Shown: positions 24,548-37,530 of the stretch, in pieces
Layout: every line of letters begins with the position of its first letter
Position numbering within the stretch: the stretch's first letter is position 1
From: Ophthalmolycus amberensis
Taxonomy: Eukaryota > Chordata > Actinopteri > Perciformes > Zoarcidae
Direction: 5' to 3'
Assembly (NCBI GenBank): GCA_024529925.1
Contig: JAFEUB010001120.1
Location: forward strand, 665,501-729,500
DNA: 64,000 nucleotides
Program-made: the position numbers and the translations under genes
Notes under the pieces: model-generated
The model's input: only the letters and a program-made list of their open reading frames with translations
Database searches by the model: none
Told to the model about the DNA's origin: nothing

Positions 24548-24831
24548 TTTAAAGCTAGACTGCGGAATGTTTATGCTCCCCTGGCAGTGAGAGTAATTTC
24601 AAATAGTATTGTCTGAATCTATATTTAATTTACACAAACAATGTAGACGTGGTTATGATGTCTGCCTGTAGGTGAGCACCGTTGATGGCTTTCTTTAATG
24701 TTGTGTTTCCCACAGACGCCAGACACTACAACTCTGCTCTACTGAGAGCGTTCCCTGGCGGCGGTTGGCTAAATCAGCATTGTGTGAACTTGTTTTTTTT
24801 AAATGTAAAAGTCCCGCACTATAGCTTTAAA
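24548..24831. mobile_element. Short inverted-repeat element (MITE), 284 bp
   Basis: The left end TTTAAAGCTAGACTGCGG and the right end, whose reverse complement is TTTAAAGCTATAGTGCGG, form a terminal inverted repeat of about 18 bp with three mismatches, and similarity continues weakly for about ten more bases. The interior lacks any coding frame. TTAA occurs at both extremes, but the target duplication cannot be separated from the repeat ends, so the superfamily is left open. The phrase TTAAAGCTATAGTGCGG is common in fish repeats as far as I recall. Confidence 0.75.
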
Positions 24832-25010
24832 TATAAGTCACTATGGGGTCTAAAAAGTCACCAAGTGAAACTGCTTCCACAGCAAGTAACAGGAACAACT
24901 CTCATCCAGGCCCTGACTGTTACGTAGTTTTTGAAAATGCTGACACCTATTTTCCTCTTCTGGATTTCTTATATTGTGATTATTGTAGACTGTCAGTTGT
25001 AACTAACTTC

Positions 25011-25040
25011 TCTCTCGCTCTCGCTCTCGCTCTCTCTCTG
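25011..25040. repeat. (CT)n/(CGCTCT)n simple repeat
   Basis: Alternating TCTCGC and CTCTCT units. Confidence 0.85.
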
Positions 25041-26329
25041 CTTTGCCTAAATAGAAACGGCGCTCTCTTGGGCCCACTGCCTCTGTCCGCTTTCAGATTA
25101 AAGAGAACCTGGTATTTATCCTGCTGACATGCACCTTGGCAGGCTGTGACTCTCTGGTCCAGCTGCACCTGGAGGATCGCCATATGAACTGCTGAGAGAG
25201 GGAGAGACATTTTGATGTCATTTATGTAAAATCCCATAACAAACGTGACAGAAAAAAGCCTGAAATGATAATGCTGGGGATGGTCTATATTGTTTTTGCT
25301 CACAGCCCCACTGTTGTCTAAAAAGCTATTAAAACACATGAGTCAGTCACACTGCTGCACTGGGTGACATGTTCCTTCGTTATTATAAACAAGGTTACTG
25401 TAGTTTATTCTGACTCAATCCCACATACGTCACCCTGCTGCAGGAAATACTCACTAGAGCACCAAATATGTATTTATCTACGGCTGAAAATAGTCCCCAA
25501 CAAATGCACCGCTTCCTCCTGCTTGAGTTGAGATTGCTAGAAATGACAGTGCTGCGCTCTGAAACTACCGCTGGTCAAACTGCTATTATCATATCATTTC
25601 TTTTGGTAACCCTCTACTCAGGTCATGCCAATGGAGTGTCCCTGAAACCAACTGCAAATAAACTGAATATAAAGAACAGCAGGTGTGCATGGGTCATTGC
25701 AATATGACGGTACGCTCGCAATCGTCCTCAGCTACCTGCTTTATGTTCAAGAGTGCAACTGTTGCCGTTTGCAAACGGCTTCAGGATCAGATTCACTTTA
25801 CATTGTGGAACACAAGGAACTTCACTCATCTGTATGTTTTGGTTCTTTCGACTTCAAATGAACCTGCCGGATCCTCTCTGGCTGCTTAATCATGTGTAAT
25901 CTCTTAAATCACTTATTAAACCCCACTGGTATAGAAGAACAGTCTGCTAATAATCTTATATTAATTGTCCACGACTCCTTCTTACGTCTCTAAAATGACA
26001 AGCTGCTATAATTTTCAAATACTCCACAAACTGCAGTAATATGGTTATCTTGAGGTGTGCTGACTTTTGCTATCTTGTTTATTCCTTCTGGAGAACATTC
26101 TACAGCAGCTCCCATGGTCCTCTGACGCCATGTGTTTAATGCAGACCGGCAGCAAGCAGAGTGGTGACATTTCCTTCTTCATTGACTGGTTAAAAAAAAC
26201 ATAGTGTGCATACACAGAGATTGTCTTAACTTCTGATTTGTGAACCATTATTTTTTTGTACCCAAACATGCAGCATATTCCTCATTAATATTGCATTTTA
26301 ATGGTCACTATCAAAAAACCAATTAGCAA

Positions 26330-26343
26330 GGGGGGGGGGGGGG
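26330..26343. repeat. G14 homopolymer
   Basis: Fourteen consecutive G residues. Confidence 0.95.
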
Positions 26344-28969
26344 ACCTTGACGTTTTCTTTAATGAAACTATAATTATACTGTAAGTAAAACAAGCAGCAT
26401 TAATACTGGCACACACAGGGTAGAGCGGTTGAATACAGGAGTATGTGCAAAACACAATTGAATACAATAATCCTCTTCCATGTGTGTTTATGATGTGTCA
26501 AGGTCTTGGAATTGCTAAATTTAATTGTTCAAGTCTTCATGTAAATATTTGTAGCAGAAGATGGTGAGTACGCTATAGGACAATGTGATGGCCTTACTAA
26601 GCATGGTTTAGATGATCAGAGAAAGACAGCAGTACCTTTTTGTAATGACATGAAGTCTGATGAACACATAAAAAGGCCTCTAATTAAATGTGAGAATGAA
26701 CAGGTTGGGGTCAGCACAGCACCTGCATGAGGATGCATTTACAGATAAGAGAGTGAGGCTCTCAGGAAGGATGTGGTTGCAACGTTGAGTTTATGAGATT
26801 TTGGTGTAGTGAGGCAACAACACAAAAAGTGTGCTTCTCTCCTACTGCAGAACATGGTAGTACAATGCTTTCGGCCCTTCTTCTAGCTTTGTTTTAAATT
26901 ACGTTACATGTTGTTGAGCAATGGCCGGATATTTGAACAACAAAGAAATATGCAATCACCTGCCTGTAATTTGTTAGAACTGTATTTTGTGCAAAGCATC
27001 TTTACCCTCTGACCAACGAGTTAGGACTCCACTCTCACTTGTTCCTTAAAGACTGGAGGACCTTCTTTGGATTCACAGTTGCTTGTAGACCTGTTCCCTA
27101 GTTTCCTTCTTCTATACAGCTTCATAGCAGTGCCCTGCAGCCTCACTGAGCCTTTGAAAGGAAGTGTTGCTTCTTTACATCCTCTTTACTTGTATTCCAA
27201 TCACAGACTGTAGCAGCACTTGACCCTCTCCAGCTACAGAGTTTCTTTGACGGTCCCTGCTTTGGCCTCCTTTGAAGCACAATATGCTGTGCATTCGAGT
27301 GGACGGACTATGAATGTTCTAAGTTTAAGTGGCAGCTTACACCAGAAAGCCGTATTCAAGCACATACGGGATGCAGAAACACAGGCATGCCTTCACATAA
27401 AAAGGATTTTCCGTTCTTCATCAAACCAGCTATTCACACTTGATGCAACACTGTTTCCCGGTAGACACGCCGGGTCATCAATACTGCAGACAGTGAGGAA
27501 AAAGGCAGCGCTTTCATCATTGTGACAGAAGATATCTATCTGCAGGGACCAAAACAATGATTCTCCATTCATCATGATTAGATGGCCAGGGAGAAAAGCA
27601 TGCAATATTCACAATGGAGTCAATTGAACCTGAATAATGGACCGTGAATAGGGCCAGAGGAGATGGCTTGCATCTAGTTAGATTAGAGGAACAGGACTAA
27701 TTCTTATGAGCAAAATCAAAGCGATCAGATGCTCTGTGGGCAAAATGTGAATGTTATATTGTTATTTTACAAGAACTGATATGACTCGAAGTAACTGTTG
27801 ATGAACAGTTTAGTCGTTAATTGCAATGTTATGAGTTAATGTAACATAAAATGTCAGTGTAGCAACGTTTTTGAGGCAATAGGAAAGATTGTTGAACTGA
27901 CTCCAATAAATGCAGTTGAGTTTAGTCACGTTCTGACCACGTATAACGCTGTGAACAGTCTATTTATTTACTTTTGTAATGAAGTGTTCATTGATCCCGA
28001 TAAACTCCAAACTGCCACCCCTCTACAGTTGTTTATTACGTATTTAATTGTGTATTTTTTCTATCATAAAAGTGGGCTTTGGTAGAATAATACAAAAATG
28101 AGAAAGGAATGCTCAAAGAGAATATACAAGACTAAGTAAACAAAGGGAAGGATTAGTACAATGGAGAAGAAGAGGAGAGCAAAAAGACAATACAATTGAG
28201 AGAGACTCGTACAGAAAGATGGGCAGAGAAGAGCAAAGAGACGATGCAAGATAAAAAGAATAAAAGGCATAACGGACACATGAAACGGCAGCGAGCCAGA
28301 AGAGATACGCCGAAGCGCCCGAGCATTAGTCTCGTGGAAATGTTGCTGTGCTTGCGCTGGTTTTGCTGAGGGCTAAGCCAACATGCCCAGCAGTGACGAA
28401 TTTGTCCTGTCAGGATAAGCCAAACAAACAGATATGTATAGTGTGTGACAGCCCTCCTCTAGGCGCTGCACTGAAACATGACATTTCCCTACTCGCTGCG
28501 TAACAATGGCTCCAGAGATCCTGGCAGGACACATATGCTGTAGGTACACAGCTGTTTATTTGTTGTGCGTGTGGACGTGCATTGTGTCGGCATATCTCGG
28601 TGATTTGGTAGAGGCTCTGGGAAAAATGCCACATACTGCTTTCTGGAAAATAACCATGTTTATCAAAGCTGCAAAATGCAAGTGACTTTTGACCGCGAGA
28701 GGCCTCCAAAATAAAAGCACAGGAGTTATGGCTAATGTGTTTAGCTGTTGCTGAGGCTGCGTTCAGACCGACGGTAGTACTACAGCAAAACGACTCGCGT
28801 GTTGCTAAAGTACATGGTACCAGGGAGAGGTTTAACAGAGGAATAATTTATATTGTTGTATGAAAATCATCTTAGAATTCAACAGTTTGTACATAAACTG
28901 ACTGGGAATGTCTGGTTTTGGCTAGTCTTGTGGATTAAATTACTGACAATCCTTTGGTCCAAAAGCCTT

Positions 28970-29125
28970 GACCCTGGTGGCCAAAGGTTTAAAGGCACTG
29001 ACCACAAACCCTGATTGAGTCCAGCCCAGAACCGTTGTCATATAATGTTCCTAGTCTCTTTCTCCCTTCATATTTGTTGCCATCTCTGTACGGTTGACTT
29101 CACAATTATAGCATAAAATGTTCCA
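28970..29125 (+). mobile_element. tRNA-type SINE relic
   Basis: The sequence reads ACCCTGGTGGCCAAAGG, TTTAAAGGCACTGACCACA, then CCTGATTGAGTCCAGCCC (a degenerate polymerase III B box, consensus GGTTCGANTCC), a pyrimidine-rich middle with TCTTTCTCCCTTCATATTTG and a tail ending TTATAGCATAAAATG. This order (A-box-like start, B box, CT-rich body, AGGCATAAAATG end) is that of a SINE family common in fish. It is too diverged to be an active promoter. A true tRNA gene is excluded because no cloverleaf can be formed and no TTCGA loop is intact. Confidence 0.6.
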
Positions 29126-30794
29126 GAGGGATTTATACCAGCAAAATCACTTAACAGTAAAATAATCTTCTATATTTGTATGGAATAAATTGTCATATTG
29201 CCCATTCCTACAACTTTGACATTTTCACTGCTCTGCTTTCTTTAGTGCAATATTCCTTGGAATTACGTTGGTTCATTTGTACTGGACAATTGTGCTGTAT
29301 TCAGTGCCAAAACAGGATGTAGTCTATTTCTGCTCTCAGGGTGCAGCAGGAGCCTGAGTGTCTCAGACGAAATGCAAATTGTAAATTGCAAAAGACCTCA
29401 AATACATTAAGCTCTGCCGAAGCTTTTAAGGCTGTGGAAATGATCTCCAGTCATTCTTTGTGTATGACTCACTTAACAGTGGACCTTCATTATAGAACCA
29501 TATGGGACTCGTATATACTGGGAGGTGTCCAGATGCTTACACTATACAGCTGGGGGTAGATTTGAGATCCACATGTTGTACATGGAGAATACACTGTCTT
29601 CTGCGAACATAAATAGAGAAGGCAGAAACTACAATCCTATACGATGGGCTGCATGTAATAAACATCTATATCTGGTGCAATGAAACAATTTACACCAAAT
29701 TGCTTCCAACATTTCTGACAAGAGGGGGGGAAGACAACCATTGTGGCCCGAGGCTTTGCTCAGTGTGTCGTCATGTTGTCTTGCTCGGCTCAGCCGCTTT
29801 AGAGACAGCAGGTTGTAACTGAAGCAATTAGCAACCAGGTGGTTTTGGCAACAGTAGACTGACATAGATGGTAACATCACAGTGGTTCGGGAATTTACAA
29901 CAGTCAAATGGATTAATGCCCTATTTTCGGTTCTCTGAACACCAATTATCACACATCATTAAGTAATATTAACATTGTTTTAATAGCCTGCTGATTTCTA
30001 ATTTCATGATGATCCTCCTTTGATTGAATATTCAACCGCGTCGGTGCTGGAAGAAACAATTATTTTCACAAAAAAGGAAAACTGTCTATTGTTTTGGTTA
30101 ATTAATTGTTGTAAAATGTGAAAAATGGATTTCTTCAAATGTCTTGTTTGGTCCCATTAACAGTCCAAAACACAACATATTCAATTTTTAATGCGATAAA
30201 AAACATATCTACAAATCATCACATTTAAGAGGGCAAAACATGCAAATATGTGACATTTTGGTTAAACACTTGAGATGAATAAACTACACAATCTTTTGCT
30301 GTATTGTGCAGCTCTCCTAAAATGAATACTGTGATATTGTGTTCCACAGAATGGGCATTACTTTCATACATCGTCCACTGTCCTCTTAAAGAGTCTGTCA
30401 AATTGTCCCAGCATCCCTCAGTGCAGAACTCGGGCAGAAGAATGTTTAAAGAGCACTTCAGCCAAATCAGAAGAAAGTGAAAATCAAATGTCAGGGCTTC
30501 CTCGCCAAGATAGATGGCCTGTTACACAATGCACAGTATCTGTGTTAAATTCCTCGGTGTTGTACAAAATGTGCTGTAACAGCTGAACCAGCTCAATCCC
30601 TTTTATCATGGTTGGCGCCCACCAGACCTCGAGCTGGAGCTCACCTCACGTAAGTGTCCTTGGCGGTCGTCTGTCCCGTAGTTCGTCCGACAGCAGAGAA
30701 AGATGACTGAGAGCTTCACAACGAAACACTGTCTCGTCATCTTTAATATTTGATGCTGAGGGACTGATTTTTTTTTTTTTTTCTAAGTATCATC
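29126..30794. other. No recognisable gene
   Basis: AT-rich sequence with short chance frames. A T15-16 run lies near 30,768-30,782. Confidence 0.5.
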
Positions 30795-30925
30795 TAAATG
30801 TGGTGGAGCAATATCTGAAATGTAGTGCACTGGAAGTATAAAGTAGCATACAAGTGTAGAACTCCAGTAAAGTACAAGCATGTCGACATTTGACTTAATT
30901 ACAGTACTTGGTTATGCTGGTGTTG
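30795..30925 (+). mobile_element. Teleost MITE fragment (GTGGTGGAGTA / AGTACTT family)
   Basis: Characteristic phrases in order: ATGTGGTGGAGCAATA, CTGAAATGTAGTGCACTGG, AGTATAAAGTAGCATAC, CTCCAGTAAAGTACAAGCA and TTAATTACAGTACTTGG. This is a well-known short repeat in spiny-rayed fish whose complete copies end in stretches like GTAACTAAGTACATTTACTC. The terminal bases here are degenerate, so it is an old fragment. The identification is from memory of the family. Confidence 0.75.
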
Positions 30926-32802
30926 GAGGGCATTCGTTTTGGGGCGCTGTGCACGTCCACACAGAGGACAGAAGGGCAGACTGACACCAACAGATGAAAA
31001 CAAACAGTCCCACCCTATGGTGCCGGGGGGCCGGTAGGAGAAGCCCGGTTGGGGATCCTGGAGAAATGTCAAGCTAAGCATACATCAATGGAGGCAAGGC
31101 GGGGCTGTCGGGGAGTATTAATGCAACACGCTTGATGTTTTCATAATGAGGACATGCTGTGGACACTGGCAAAGATGCAGGGACGCAAACGAGTGCCAGC
31201 GAGGCGTTGACGATCAACTGGAGAATCCGACTAACAGAGGGAATCAGAAATGGAGGCAGAGACAAACAGACGGCATGACTGGAGGAAAGCAAACAAACGG
31301 CAAGGTCAAACAGTCGCAGACGGTCAAACAGAGTCTCTGCTCAGGAGAATATGTGATATTTATAAGATGCTAAATATTGTGTGTATCATTGATATTTAGC
31401 CTCTTTCAGATGGAAACGTTTTTTCTTTTTAAATGTCAGTATCATTTCTGAAAGGTCCTGAGGGGTTCTTCTGTACAATTTGGTTTGACAAATTGTACAC
31501 TCGTGAACTCTTCTGCAGGGGGTTCCCAAAGAGCCGGTTGCTGCCTTACAGCTGAACATATTTAATTTTCATGAGTCTGGTCACTTTGATTTCTGCAGTG
31601 GCTTTCAAATCAAGAGGTTGTGGTGCAGGTCATTTGCGTCAACCACCACAGATTCCAGAAAGTAGGCAGCAGAAATGCTGTGTTCAAAGGGAACTGTGAA
31701 GGAAATAACTGAACGGCTCTTCACTTCACCGCAAGTTAAAAAGCAAGATTACCCATCAGTCATTGCACCTCGCTCGAGCACTAGCATAGTTTCGGCTAGC
31801 ATAGCATAGGGCTACAGCATGACCGGCTCCCTTTTGTAGCTATAAATGGCTCTTTCTAAGCCTAAGATAACACAGACATTCTTAGTTTCTTGTCATTTTA
31901 CACTAATGAAAACATAGCTGTGAATATTTTCCATTTCTATCCAAAAATCCCCCTAAATCCTACACACACTTCCGTTTCTTTGCAGAATCTTATCAGTGTT
32001 GCAATACCATTTGTTTTTTCTTCTGCACACTGCTGCAGGGCTTCTGTCGGTGTAACATTTATTTCACCATGCAGTCTTTTCTGAAGTGAGATTTGCAACA
32101 AAAAAATAAGAGCATTCTGACACCTTCCTCTGGGCCGTGCCGTATTTGCAAAATAAAAACAATTGTGTTGACAAAGTGTAGTCTGGCCAAGTGAAAACTC
32201 TTTCTATTCATTAAATGTGTTCACTCTCCCAGTCAGCAGCAGCAGCAGCAGCAGCAGTCATTGGAGTGTCAGCTCATCCTGTTATCTCCACATCAAATTT
32301 CACTTCAGCTCCACTTGACTCATCTCAGATCTGTTTGTCCTCCTCACAGCTGCCTCTTCATTCACTCGAAAAACTTCATTAAACTCTTTCACAGTTCGAC
32401 TTTGTGGCGCTTGTTCTCGCTCTCCGTCTCTCTGACTTTCGCTGCACTTCATCTATTACGACGCACAAAAGAGATGAAACGGTAAAACAAGTCCGTGCAA
32501 ATTTGATCAGATTTCGGGGGAAATTAAGAGCCGCATTAAGAAAGGAAATTAAACGAGCAGAAAGGATGATAAAGATGATGATTCAAAATTTTGGATAAAA
32601 GCTTACCGTTTCAAAAGGGTCTGTGATGTTGAGGGTTGTGAAGAACTGCTGAGTGTAAAAGCTGCCCAGTCGCCAGGATAAATCTTTGCATTGTACAATT
32701 CTGCCCATATATGTTGAATGTTGATGTTTCGTAACCAAATTCATAAGATTGTTTCGTATCGCCTTCTCAGAAACACAATGCCACATAGTTAATATTGAGA
32801 AA
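30926..32802. other. No recognisable gene
   Basis: No coding similarity. It contains a perfect (CAG)8 run at 32,234-32,257, which is not inside any frame I can support. Confidence 0.5.
32234..32257. repeat. (CAG)8 trinucleotide repeat
   Basis: Eight uninterrupted CAG triplets. No open frame with protein similarity covers it, so polyglutamine coding is not supported. Confidence 0.95.
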
Positions 32803-33085
32803 TGATTGGTTAGGTTTAGGCAACAAAACTACTTATGTAAGGTTAGAAAAAGTCACGGTTAGTGTTGAAATAATGTAAGAATGTAATGTAACAACGTAAC
32901 TATATCGCATAACCGGCATGACAATGGCAGCCTGCTGGGTGAAAGTCCTGTGTTTGTTTGACAGACAATCCTCGGTGGACTTTCTCGCTGTAGTACTCGT
33001 TATAATACCACGTAACTTTCAATAGCGATCTGACCGAATGCAAAAACATCCACATTCAACTTATAAGTGGTTTGCAGAACTCCAT
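32803..33085 (+). repeat. Dispersed teleost repeat, copy A
   Basis: It starts GATTGGTTAGGTTTAGGCAA, then CAAAACTACTTATGTAAGG, and further on GAAAGTCCTGTGTTTGTTTGAC, GGTGGACTTTCTCGC, CTCGTTATAATACCACGTAAC and GTGGTTTGCAGAACT. The same ordered phrases recur at 38.95-39.14 kb, which proves that the sequence is repetitive within the window. I also recall the GTTAGGTTTAGGCAACAAAAC phrase from many fish genomes. Confidence 0.8.
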
Positions 33086-33784
33086 AAATTTCCCTCGTGG
33101 CTCGCAAACTGTTCCTTACCATGACTTCTACTCTTACCTGGTTTAAGTCGCTGCTTCTCCCGACAGAATTTCAGCCTGCATGCAATTTTGTTTTTGAGCC
33201 CGACAATGTTGAGCCAGTGCAGCTTATATTAGTGACACCAACAAGTGAGCAGACTGTGGAGTGTTTGAATGCCGTCTCTCTGCTCTCGGTGTGTGCAAAG
33301 CCCCGACCTCGTGGAGAGGAGAGAGACTGGTGCGAAATTAAACAAGTGCGTATAAAGGTCAATACAATATTTTGTGCCTTTTTGTTTCGGGTGGGCATGG
33401 TGTCCAATATGTGATCACAGACTGAATCAAACAGTTGATTAGGGCGATAAAAAGCTGCCATACAGTCGATGTTTGTGAGAGCAAATGTGAAAGTTATGCC
33501 ACAGGGGTTGTGTTATAATAACCTTGATGACATAGAAATGCTCTAAGCATGTAGTCTGGTGTTATACAAAATTATCTGAATTTAGATTTTTATACAACTA
33601 TATTTGTAACTAGAAAAAGATGTGTGATTTATTTACACAAGCTGCTGAACTCTGGCTTAATAAAAACGGTTTCCATATTTCCTGATGTTGGAGAATATCA
33701 GAGCGTGGAATGAGTTTTATGATCGACGCTGTTAACCTGATCTTGGCTCCGCATAGATGAGACTTTTTAAATATTTTCACTCTT
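33086..33784. other. No recognisable gene
   Basis: Nothing nameable. Two overlapping chance frames of about 100 codons on opposite strands show no similarity to proteins. Confidence 0.5.
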
Positions 33785-33867
33785 TATATTTTAACTCTTC
33801 CCACTTTGTTTTGCAACTGCTGCACAGTAATTTCCCTCGGGATGAATAATGTATTTTATCTGATCTT
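33785..33867 (+). mobile_element. LINE 3' end fragment (L2/Rex1-like tail)
   Basis: The phrase GCAACTGCTGCACAGTAA followed by TTTCCCTCGGGATGAATAAT, then GTATTTTATCTGATCTTA, corresponds to the common fish LINE tail (CAATTTCCCTCGGGATTAATAAAGTAT followed by short repeats). Compare GCAATTTCCCCACTGAGG at 20.85 kb in the longer copy. Only the last 80 bases or so of an element are left, so it is a severely truncated insertion. Confidence 0.7.
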
Positions 33868-34654
33868 AAACGGCATCAACTGCTCTGTTTCACCAGTTCA
33901 AGCAAATATAGTTTGCCTTTACATGGATTTGACATTCAGCTTGCATCCAAATAAAATATTGAACTAGTTGTTCTCCCAAGCTACATGGCCAACTCTCCCG
34001 GCAGTAAGCACAATTCAAATGAGCAGTTTGTATGATGGATTGTGGCTGCATCAAGAAATCCAACTGTTTATGCAAAGCTTATGCAAATAATGTAACCTAC
34101 CGTATTAGCATAGAAGAAGACTGAAAAAAAGAATGCATGGCAACAACGGTCATAATGTTATTGAGACCAGCTGTGGTGGATCCGTGCATCAAGGAAGAGA
34201 CCACAATCAGCTCGTTCACTACTGTAGTGAACACTTTTCCTTACTGACGATATATATACAGCCTGAGGAAGCACCTCCAGCATGACTCTCACTTCCTGTT
34301 CTGTGTTCAGAATTAATCTTAAGCCTCACTGGCGTTCTCTCAAGTGCGTCTCGTATCTGCGTGCCAGCACAATTTCCAACTGATCAAACTCATTCAGAAG
34401 CGTGCCCTTGATGTACGACGGAGGACAACGTTGGGAACCCTCTTCTGCTGCGCCATTCAAATGAATATTGAATGTTACACGCTCACCAGTTGCAGCTGAC
34501 GGTGTGACTGGGTCACATTCAAAGGGCAGGGGAACTTTCAAACTGCAGCCACTGAATCTGTGCGTGGCAGTGACAAGACGGAGCTGACGAAGCGGTTTTC
34601 TGTTTAGAGGTGCAGTATTGGGTTTGGGAATGCGTACCAAATAAGCCAAAGGAG

Positions 34655-34656
<2 letters not shown>

Positions 34657-34686
<30 letters not shown>
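34657..34686. repeat. (GT)15 microsatellite
   Basis: Fifteen uninterrupted GT units; on the minus strand it yields a Thr-His run in translation. Confidence 0.95.
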
Positions 34687-34689
<3 letters not shown>

Positions 34690-37360
34690 GCCACAACCAC
34701 CCTCTATGTAAAGTTTTAAATGTGTACTTTGTTTGTGCTCTACTTGAGGAGGCTCTACATCATTCCCACTTAGACTGAAAGTGTTTCACTACTCTGGAAA
34801 AGTGGGCTGACAGTAACTCAACCCGAATCCAAACAGCTTTTAGGAAGGATTGTCAACTTTTATTTCAAATATAGCAGTCAACTAGCTTACAACAGACCTC
34901 TGGGACCGCTCAGCCTAAATGCTGACTGTACTTTTCTTAATACAATCATAAAATGTCAGTATCAGAGTATAACTCTTAACTTTGAAGCTCAGGTTAGTTA
35001 AAGTAGTTATTTCCATAGTTATTCATACATTTCTCATTACACAGGCTATCCTCTTTTGCTTGTGTATGTATTATATTTGGGAAGGATGGAGTGTGAGTGT
35101 TTAGCAGCTCACATTCCATGTGAGGAAAAAGAGGTTAAAAATAATAAACATGCAAATGACCGATGTGCTGTTTACAAGTTACACTCGCTGAATTGGTTAC
35201 AGCCCTCAACCGTGCTTTTCAATCTGGAAATGGCCTTTTTGTTTTTTAATGACTATTCAAAATGTAATCTGAAGCACTGAGATGTGGTGCTGAGAGATGG
35301 AGCCAAGTGGATGAGTAGTGCATTGAGACCACTTCACCTTACATAGACAGCAGGGGGGTAGCTGGTAAGTGAGTGAATGGAGATGCTGCAGTGGACATAT
35401 ATAGTTATACATATGTACGGTTTGTTTTTTAAAAGCTTAACGCCAACAAAGCTCGATTGAAGCAGGATATTTCGTGAGATAAGAACTATTTGTGAATTTT
35501 GGAAATGATTACATTTATTTTTTCCCATAAATGTTGACTTCTGGACTTTACAACGCTTTGGAGCGAAAAAAAGGAGTCTGATACAATCTTACACCACTGT
35601 AATCAAATTCTACCAATAGTAAAATATATCATTGCAGCCTGATCTTTATACAATTTGAATGTCAACGTTATGAATGAAGGTTCAAATGATTCAGTAAAAC
35701 CCGGACATAACATTCTACATTATCTTTTGTTTGTTTCCTACCACCGGGGTTGCAGCTGTAAGAACTAAGCCAAAAACAGTCATACACATCATAAGAAATC
35801 ATCTTAGAAACACATTAATGTAACATTTTATTATAGTCGGATAGTGTGCTGTAGATGAGGCGGTGATATTCATTTACTCATTTACACGGTCAGCGTTTGT
35901 TTGCCAGCTGTCCTGCTCCTCATATTGTAATCCGTTAACGGTGTGCTCACCCTCTGGGGTTTGCTGTGAGGCTGTGACTGTAAGCAAAAACAGGACGCGC
36001 AGCAAGAGGGACAAGAAGCACAGGGAAGTCAATCGGAGGACCTTTACAGAAAAAAAGATACATAAAGACATTACAACATAGTCGAGCAATATGACATAAG
36101 TGATGCATACAATGGGTGTAGTACAAGCAGCAGTATAATGATATAGTAATAATAAAAAGAGTAATGGTGATATGTGGTTGGTTAATTATGAGACTTACTC
36201 CTTCAGAGACGTTAACTTCCCAAAGCAGCTGTGACACACTTTGAGCTCGCTGTCTGTCCTCCGTTACAGCGTGTCTCAGCAAGACAGCGGCTCAGGAGAA
36301 GAGTGTCGCACCGTGTCCGAGATTATTAGGCAGCAACCCCTCCGCCATCTGCTCCACCATGCAACAGAAAACTACCGATGGTGTGCACGCACTCCTTCCA
36401 CCCTGCCAGCTCTGTTTAAACTCCTTCTGACTGAACACCTTGGCTGGGAACTGTAACTGGCCCTCAGGCCCTTAAGGACCAGAATCTGACATTTCACTGC
36501 AATGCACCAGAGTGGACCAATTCATCTTAAGCTTTCTGTAGGCTAACATGGTGGTCTATGCATTAGTAATAGTGCACTGAGGCCATAGGCATCTCTAAAG
36601 GGTCACGGTAATATCTGCCTGCTGCTCGCACTAAAGACTCCGTCTCTCTGACTCTGTTGTGTTACTATGCTGAATCTGTCATTGCACTTTGAGTTTGTTC
36701 TCATTATAAATTAGCCCGAAGCAATCAATATAATATAAAGTTTGTTGTTATGTCAAACTTTATCCTTCCGACTCTTAGAGCAAGGTACTATACCAACACA
36801 TTATTGTGAAACTGATAAACTGACACAGGAGATGCTACTCTATGGACGCCTTTATTCAAAGCACTACATAGTAGAGAGAATGAGCTAATGGGAATCAAAA
36901 CCCTGCCATTTGTTCTCAACTCGCTGAGCTGATGGGCTTTTGGTAAAAGTCGAAACACAAGAACTTCTCTTGACATCTGCATGAATTGGATCGATCGCAC
37001 AGCAGTTATTTATGGAGGAAGTAGGTCACGTTTAAAGCTGGTTTGCCGGTTACTCCAGTTACTTCCTTCTTCCTAAACAGTGGTGACAAAAAACACAATG
37101 AGTTTTCACTTACGCTAAATTATGACTGGTTAACTGAGTTCCAAATTAATCGGAGCGCACAAAGCCAAATTGCCTCCTGAATTACCATATGACCGGTGTC
37201 TGCACTCCACACAAAGCACACCAGGGCTACATGACATCACTTCCAGCGAAAACAAAAAGCCCCTTTCTGTTTTAACTAAATACTCTCTGGTCCAGCTCAG
37301 CTAAACAACTATTAACAATTATTAACAATTATTAAGTCAACGATGGCTTGATTACATATA

Positions 37361-37530
37361 CATCAGTCATTGTATGGAATTATTGAGAAAAAATATTTTT
37401 GTAGCACCTCAAATATTGTGATATTACCCATTTTTGTCCTGAACTTATGCATTAGTCATTGTGTGGAATTTTTATTTTTGAGAAGAACATTTTTATAGCA
37501 CCTTAAAATTTTTAAAAATGTGCCATTTGA
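37361..37530 (+). repeat. Diverged tandem duplication, period about 89 bp
   Basis: CATCAGTCATTGTATGGAAT (37,361) recurs as CATTAGTCATTGTGTGGAAT (37,450), followed in both by a TTGAGAA-AATATTTTTGTAGCACCTC-like segment (second copy AACATTTTTATAGCACCTT). Two copies only, clearly diverged. Confidence 0.75.

Larger units (their letters stand above)
24832..28969. other. No recognisable gene; polypurine tract near 28.08-28.28 kb
   Basis: Nothing recognised as coding. There is a CT-rich simple tract at 25,011-25,040 and a G14 run at 26,330-26,343. At 28,080-28,280 the plus strand is strongly purine-rich, with a loosely repeated GAAGAGCAAAGAGACGATGC motif. Confidence 0.5.

Noticed and set aside
28064..28279. 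71-codon membrane protein (Leu/Phe-rich minus frame)
   Set aside because: Artefact of the polypurine plus strand; no start context or similarity.
32234..32257. Polyglutamine-coding exon
   Set aside because: The (CAG)8 run is not within a frame that has any supporting similarity or splice sites.
34326..34700. 124-codon minus frame as a gene
   Set aside because: Its N-terminus is the translated GT microsatellite and the rest shows no recognisable domain; possibly an old element, but not supported.
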